A stretch of 50,409 bases of DNA from Martinezella calliandrae. Its GTDB lineage: Bacteria > Pseudomonadota > Alphaproteobacteria > Rhizobiales > Rhizobiaceae. The DNA is taken from contig NZ_JARFYN010000050.1 in NCBI RefSeq assembly GCF_030272695.1, positions 1 to 50,409 on the forward strand, written 5' to 3'. Both the position numbers and the translations under genes were made by a program. Below, in pieces: positions 46,862 through 50,409 of the stretch. How positions within the stretch are numbered: the first letter of the stretch is position 1; each line of letters opens with the position of its first letter. The notes beneath the pieces were generated by a model. It made no database searches. It was not told where the DNA came from and saw only the letters and a program-made list of their open reading frames with translations.

Positions 46862-47589
46862 GGATCACCCTTAACAGCCGTAACCGGAACAACGAGCTGA
46901 TATCCGCTGTTTCGGATCGTTCTGAACACTGGTTCGTCGGCAGTCTCTCCGAGCTTGCGACGCAATCTGCTCATCAGCACGTCGATCGAACGATCGGCCG
47001 GATCGCGATCACGCCCCTGCGTCAAGTCGAGCAGTTGATCACGGGACAACAAGCGGCCGGCTCGTTCGAGAAAGGCCTTCAGCAGATCAAATTCGGCACC
47101 GGTCAACGAGACAACCTCGCCATTGTCCCTGGTGACGCGACGAAGCTGCGGATCGAGAGTCATCTCGGCAAAATGAAACCGGCGCTGATCCGGTTCGGGA
47201 GACGGTTCCTCATTTGTCCGGCGCAGGACCGCCCGAATACGCGCGGCCAGCTCTCGCGGATTGAACGGCTTGCCGAGATAGTCGTCGGCGCCGATCTCAA
47301 GCCCCAGGATCCGATCGATATCCTCCTTCAGTGCGGTCAGAAGAATGACCGGGATGCGCGGACGGCGGTTTCTGAGATCTCGGCAAAGATCAAGGCCCGA
47401 TCCATCGGGCAGCATCACATCCAAGACGAGGAGATCCGGAGTGCGCCGATTGAGGGCGTCATTGCAGCCGCGAAGGTTGCTTGCCGTCGAGACGCGAAAG
47501 CCCTGCTCCTCGAGATATCGGCTCAGAAGCGTGCGAATTTCATGGTCGTCATCGACAATCAAGACATCTGACGCAGCGGTCACAGTCAT
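46858..47589 (-). CDS. OmpR-family response regulator
   Basis: A 243-aa regulator. The receiver domain has acidic residues in LIVDDDHEIRT, phosphoacceptor aspartate in LLVLDVMLPDGSG and lysine in GADDYLGKPFNPRE. The C-terminal winged helix has LTGAEFDLLKAFLER and the recognition region DRSIDVLMSRLRRKLGE with TIRNSGYQLV. The ATG at 47589 (MTVTAASDVL) begins the receiver domain; upstream in-frame sequence is not domain-like. It precedes and is coupled to the kinase gene. The target is unknown; macAB is the nearest candidate. Confidence 0.92.
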   Translation of the reverse strand: MTVTAASDVLIVDDDHEIRTLLSRYLEEQGFRVSTASNLRGCNDALNRRTPDLLVLDVMLPDGSGLDLCRDLRNRRPRIPVILLTALKEDIDRILGLEIGADDYLGKPFNPRELAARIRAVLRRTNEEPSPEPDQRRFHFAEMTLDPQLRRVTRDNGEVVSLTGAEFDLLKAFLERAGRLLSRDQLLDLTQGRDRDPADRSIDVLMSRLRRKLGETADEPVFRTIRNSGYQLVVPVTAVKGDP

Positions 47590-47853
47590 AGGCACATCCC
47601 ATTTCTTCAGATTTTTATACCACTCCTTTCCAAAAGAAGGTTTTTCGCAGGCGAAACCAGCAAAAACTCCTGTCAGAAACATTGGTTTACAAAAATCTCG
47701 ATGGTGGAAATGCTGAGCAACAAAATAAGTACGCCGCTTCGGCGCTCTTTTGCGAACTATCAATATCGAGGCCACCCAGATCGGAAACCGAAGCAGTCGA
47801 CCACCACGGACAATCACGATAGAACCGCCAAACGGCAATAAAGGTACTTGGAA

Positions 47854-48657
47854 ATGGCTTCACCCAAATCAGTTTATCGTTTCAACTCCGCCATCGTTCG
47901 TGAACCATCACGCTCGGTCGTCGACGGCCTGCGTGCCGGCGGGCACGCCGGCCCGACCTATGAGGGCGTGAAAGCAGAACATGACGGTTACATCGAAGCG
48001 ATGCGCGAAGCCGGGGTTGGGGTGACCGTCCTGCCCCCGCTCGAGGCCTTTCCGGACTCCATCTTCGTCGAGGATCCGGCACTCGTGTTCACCGAAGGTG
48101 CGATCCTGCTTCGTCCGGGCGCGGCAAGCCGCATTGGCGAAGCAGCGGCAATCGCACCCGTCTTGCGCAACATGTTCGACACAGTCCTCGATCTCCCAGG
48201 TCATGGATACGTGGACGGCGGCGATGTTCTGACCACGCCGAACAGCGTTATGATCGGTCTTTCAGCACGAACCGACAGGGCAGGCGCCGAGGCTCTCGCC
48301 GGCTTAATCGAGAAACTCGGCCGCAAAGCCAAGCTGGTTGCAACGCCGGAAGGCGTGCTTCATTTCAAGACCGACTGCTCGTTATTGGACGAAGAAACCG
48401 TGCTGTCGACCGCCCGTCTTGCAAGCACCGGTGTCTTTGAGGATTTCAAGCAGATCATCATTCCGAATGGCGAAGAGCCGGCCGCGAATGCGTTGCGTGT
48501 CAATGATGTCCTCATGGTGCCTTCTGATCACCCGCGGACGCTCGAGATGCTCGACAAGCTTGATTACCGGATCGTCCCGATGAAGACTGCTGAAATCGGC
48601 AGGATCGATGCAGGTCTCTCCTGCCTGTCGCTGCGCTGGTATCGCGACGACCAATAG
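47854..48657 (+). CDS. ddaH: Dimethylarginine dimethylaminohydrolase
   Basis: A 267-aa guanidine-group hydrolase that converts N-omega-methylated arginines to citrulline plus methylamines. SIFVEDPALVF and GHGYVDGGDVL are substrate-site segments; H170 (VLHFKTDCSLLD) and C257 (AGLSCLSLRW) are the catalytic pair, matching H162 and C249 of the Pseudomonas enzyme. Length is normal. The start at 47854 is preferred over the in-frame 47848. It is divergent from the response-regulator gene. Lone, with no arginine-pathway neighbours. Confidence 0.92.
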   Translation: MASPKSVYRFNSAIVREPSRSVVDGLRAGGHAGPTYEGVKAEHDGYIEAMREAGVGVTVLPPLEAFPDSIFVEDPALVFTEGAILLRPGAASRIGEAAAIAPVLRNMFDTVLDLPGHGYVDGGDVLTTPNSVMIGLSARTDRAGAEALAGLIEKLGRKAKLVATPEGVLHFKTDCSLLDEETVLSTARLASTGVFEDFKQIIIPNGEEPAANALRVNDVLMVPSDHPRTLEMLDKLDYRIVPMKTAEIGRIDAGLSCLSLRWYRDDQ

Positions 48658-49146
48658 CCTTGCCGGGAAACAAAAGGTCCTCATCCGGCAATCGGTTCCT
48701 CAGGGCACCAACACGATCTTTCCGGGACGGTGCGGTCTTCGAACGCTTGATGCGCCCGCCAGGCCTCATGAAGCGGATATTAAAGAGAAAGTGGATTAAA
48801 TTTAGCCGCGTACCTGTCATCGACAGGGAAGCTGGATAAAAAACATCCGGCGGTGCCGCCGCGTCGACCGTCGAACTACCCCGAACGGCTGAACAAGATT
48901 GCACACGATGCAGTTTGCAATCCCGTCGTGAACGCTGGTATAGTCAACGACATCAATCCGGCGACCGCGTAAGTTTCAGCTATCCATCGGCGGACCTGAT
49001 TGCTCTCGACATGTCAGTAATCATGCGCTCGCCATACCGCGAGCAATAAGACGAATGGATTGCCCGACGTCTGGCTATCGGTAAGGCGCGGGTTATTGGC
49101 ATCGGCGAAGACCGAGCCGTCTTGGCGTCCGAACGGGAGTAGACAA
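48658..49146. other. Intergenic region with gene debris
   Basis: About 490 bp. It includes the alcohol-dehydrogenase scrap at 48700-48770. A 43-codon open stretch at 48841-48972 (containing RRPSNYPERLNKIAHDA) looks protein-like but lacks a start and was not identified. The final part is the leader of the cation antiporter. Confidence 0.4.
48700..48770 (-). pseudogene. C-terminal scrap of a zinc-type alcohol dehydrogenase/quinone reductase
   Basis: The minus strand reads HEAWRAHQAFEDRTV in one frame and then, after a one-nucleotide shift, PGKIVLVP and a stop. This is the typical C-terminus of medium-chain dehydrogenase/quinone oxidoreductases (EAHRALE...GKIVLVP). Nothing of the preceding catalytic or cofactor domains is left. 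Confidence 0.45.
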
Positions 49147-50241
49147 TTGGGCCCCCTTTTGAAAGAGATTCGCCACAACCCCATGCTATGGTTGTTGGTC
49201 GCGGTGCCGGTGGTTTTCGTTGCCGCGGCAGTTGCCCCTGAGGCCCACACGGCACTTTTTGTCCTGTCGGTGCTTGCGATTGTGCCGCTCGCCGGGTTGT
49301 TAAGTCACGCGACCGAATCCGTTGCCGCCAAAACTGGCGACGCCGCTGGCGGGCTGCTCAACGCCACCCTGGGAAATCTTACCGAACTGGTCATCGCGCT
49401 GGCTGCCCTAGGCGCCGGGCAATACACGTTGGTCAAGGCATCGATCGCCGGCGCGATCGTCACCAACACGCTGTTCATGCTGGGCGCTTCGTTTTTGCTT
49501 GGCGGCCTCAAACATCACCTGCAGGAGTTCAACCGGGCCAGCGCGCGCCTTCAAGCGGGCCTGCTGTTTCTGGCCACAGTCGCGCTGCTGATGCCGTCGG
49601 CGATTGCTGAAATGGAGTCGACATCAGCGGCAGCAGCCACCCAAAAGCTGAGCCTTAGCCTCGCCGTTCTGCTCATCATCGGATATGGACTGGGGCTGTT
49701 GTTCTCGCTGAAGACGCATCGTGAGGTCTTCTCCGGAGCAGAGCATGCCGAAGCAGATGAAGCACCGTGGCCGATCGGTCTGGCTCTGGCCACCCTTGCC
49801 GGTGTCACCGTACTCGTGGCGCTTGTGAGCGAGATCTTCGTCGAATCCGTGCAAAAGGCAGCCGAAGCTTTCGGAATGACCGCTGCCTTTGTCGGCTTCA
49901 TCGTTGTCGCATTGGTTGGCGGCGCCGCTGAAATGGCTTCGGCATTTTCCGGCGCACGCAAGAACCGGCTCGATCTCAGCGTCGGTATCGCGTTGGGGAG
50001 CGCTTCCCAGATCGCGTTGTTCGTCGCACCCGTCCTGGTGCTGGTGAGTTATCTGATCGGCCCTTCGCCGATGGATCTGCAGTTCTGGCCAGGTGCCGTG
50101 GTGATGGTGCTCCTTGCAACCATCACCGCGATGTTCGTCACCAACAGCGGACGGTCGGCATGGTTCGTCGGCGTATTGGTGCTGATGGTATATATGATCT
50201 TTGCCATGACGCTTTATATCTTGCCTCCGGCAGTGAAGTGA
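49147..50241 (+). CDS. cax: Calcium/proton antiporter (CaCA superfamily, Cax-like)
   Basis: A 364-aa cation antiporter with about eleven hydrophobic helices. The two inverted alpha repeats are NATLGNLTELVIALAALGAG (first) and GGAAEMASAFSGARKNRLDL with GIALGSASQIALFVAPVLVL (second), the CAX signature with acidic residues in each. A short acidic loop (GAEHAEADEA) separates the halves. The start is taken as TTG 49147, which follows GGGAG at 49134-49138; ATG 49183 is an alternative. It exports Ca2+ in exchange for protons, contributing to calcium or pH homeostasis. Confidence 0.9.
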   Translation: MGPLLKEIRHNPMLWLLVAVPVVFVAAAVAPEAHTALFVLSVLAIVPLAGLLSHATESVAAKTGDAAGGLLNATLGNLTELVIALAALGAGQYTLVKASIAGAIVTNTLFMLGASFLLGGLKHHLQEFNRASARLQAGLLFLATVALLMPSAIAEMESTSAAAATQKLSLSLAVLLIIGYGLGLLFSLKTHREVFSGAEHAEADEAPWPIGLALATLAGVTVLVALVSEIFVESVQKAAEAFGMTAAFVGFIVVALVGGAAEMASAFSGARKNRLDLSVGIALGSASQIALFVAPVLVLVSYLIGPSPMDLQFWPGAVVMVLLATITAMFVTNSGRSAWFVGVLVLMVYMIFAMTLYILPPAVK

Positions 50242-50321
50242 CGTCGCCCTGCGATAGCGTTTCGCGCGCTCCGGCAAGGGCCATTGCCTGAAGCAAGTGG
50301 AGGATGGGCGAGCTAGACCGT

Positions 50322-50409
50322 ATGTTCCTGGGATGAAGGTGGCCCGCCCCCGCGGTAAGCTGAATTCGGGGGTTGCTCTGGATAGGCCGGAGCCGAGCCC
50401 CACGCTTAA
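50322..50409. other. Structured GC-rich sequence at the window edge
   Basis: GGGGG (50368-50372) pairs with GCCCC (50397-50401), enclosing GCTCTGG (50375-50381) paired with CCGGAGC (50387-50393) around a 5-nt loop. This nested hairpin with internal loop lies in otherwise non-coding sequence that is cut by the window end. It could be the non-coding end of an insertion sequence or another structured RNA. Confidence 0.3.

Noticed and set aside
48841..48972. 43-codon open stretch containing RRPSNYPERLNKIAHDA as a patatin-like remnant
   Set aside because: Protein-like wording but no start, no catalytic motif and no firm family match.
49624..50403. Minus-strand frame opposite the cation antiporter
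   Set aside because: Mostly antisense to the CaCA gene, with His/Cys-rich shadow composition.

Overview
The window reads as accessory DNA of a rhizobial alphaproteobacterium (Rhizobium, Sinorhizobium or Mesorhizobium type), probably a megaplasmid or genomic island. Grounds: GC-rich coding style, a DUF982 protein, a DDAH, a rhizobial-type OxyR/KatG pair, several c-di-GMP and cAMP signalling proteins, and many decaying genes and transposase scraps. I see no rRNA, tRNA, CRISPR array or replication gene. The genus is inferred, not shown.

Layout. 0.07-6.35 kb: an IS66-type transposase remnant, then a minus-strand, translationally coupled six-gene operon for a CDP-deoxyhexose and its transfer (rfbG, NAD-dependent reductase/epimerase, GT2 glycosyltransferase, rfbF, flippase-like membrane protein, FAD oxidoreductase). 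An IS3-type remnant lies on the other side at 7 kb. 7.2-9.6 kb: a secreted unknown protein, a membrane acyltransferase and a small zinc ribbon. 9.7-14.6 kb: c-di-GMP block with a GGDEF-EAL protein, a divergent PhcB-like methyltransferase and a tandem-PAS GGDEF protein. 15.1-15.9 kb: DUF982 and SRPBCC proteins.

16.0-27.6 kb is the most unusual part. It is a periplasm/envelope module: DUF1254 protein (broken), lipoprotein alpha/beta hydrolase, arylsulfatase (broken by frameshifts and an amber codon), formylglycine-generating enzyme (intact), secreted HAD phosphatase, a membrane-anchored winged-helix-like/repeat protein, a small unknown protein, an MscS-type channel and a small membrane protein. 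Five copies of a 17-bp element, TTTACAGTAACGTACTT (three identical, two variant), lie 52-62 nt upstream of five start codons, each pointing at its own gene. This looks like an undescribed shared promoter or operator tying the module into one regulon.

27.6-33.4 kb: a candidate small-RNA/terminator region, a DUF4242-class III cyclase fusion, a methyltransferase, and divergent oxyR/katG with a strong terminator after katG. 33.4-38.9 kb: DUF1269 protein, acetolactate-synthase-like enzyme coupled to an aldehyde dehydrogenase, a GntR/UTRA remnant and an alpha/beta hydrolase. 39.0-41.6 kb: small unknown envelope-type genes ending in a Spy/LTXXQ-like protein. 41.8-47.6 kb: macAB-type efflux genes convergent with an OmpR-type two-component system. 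47.85-50.24 kb: DDAH and a Ca2+/H+ antiporter, with an alcohol dehydrogenase scrap between them. The last 70 bases form a GC-rich nested hairpin that may be the non-coding end of another mobile element.
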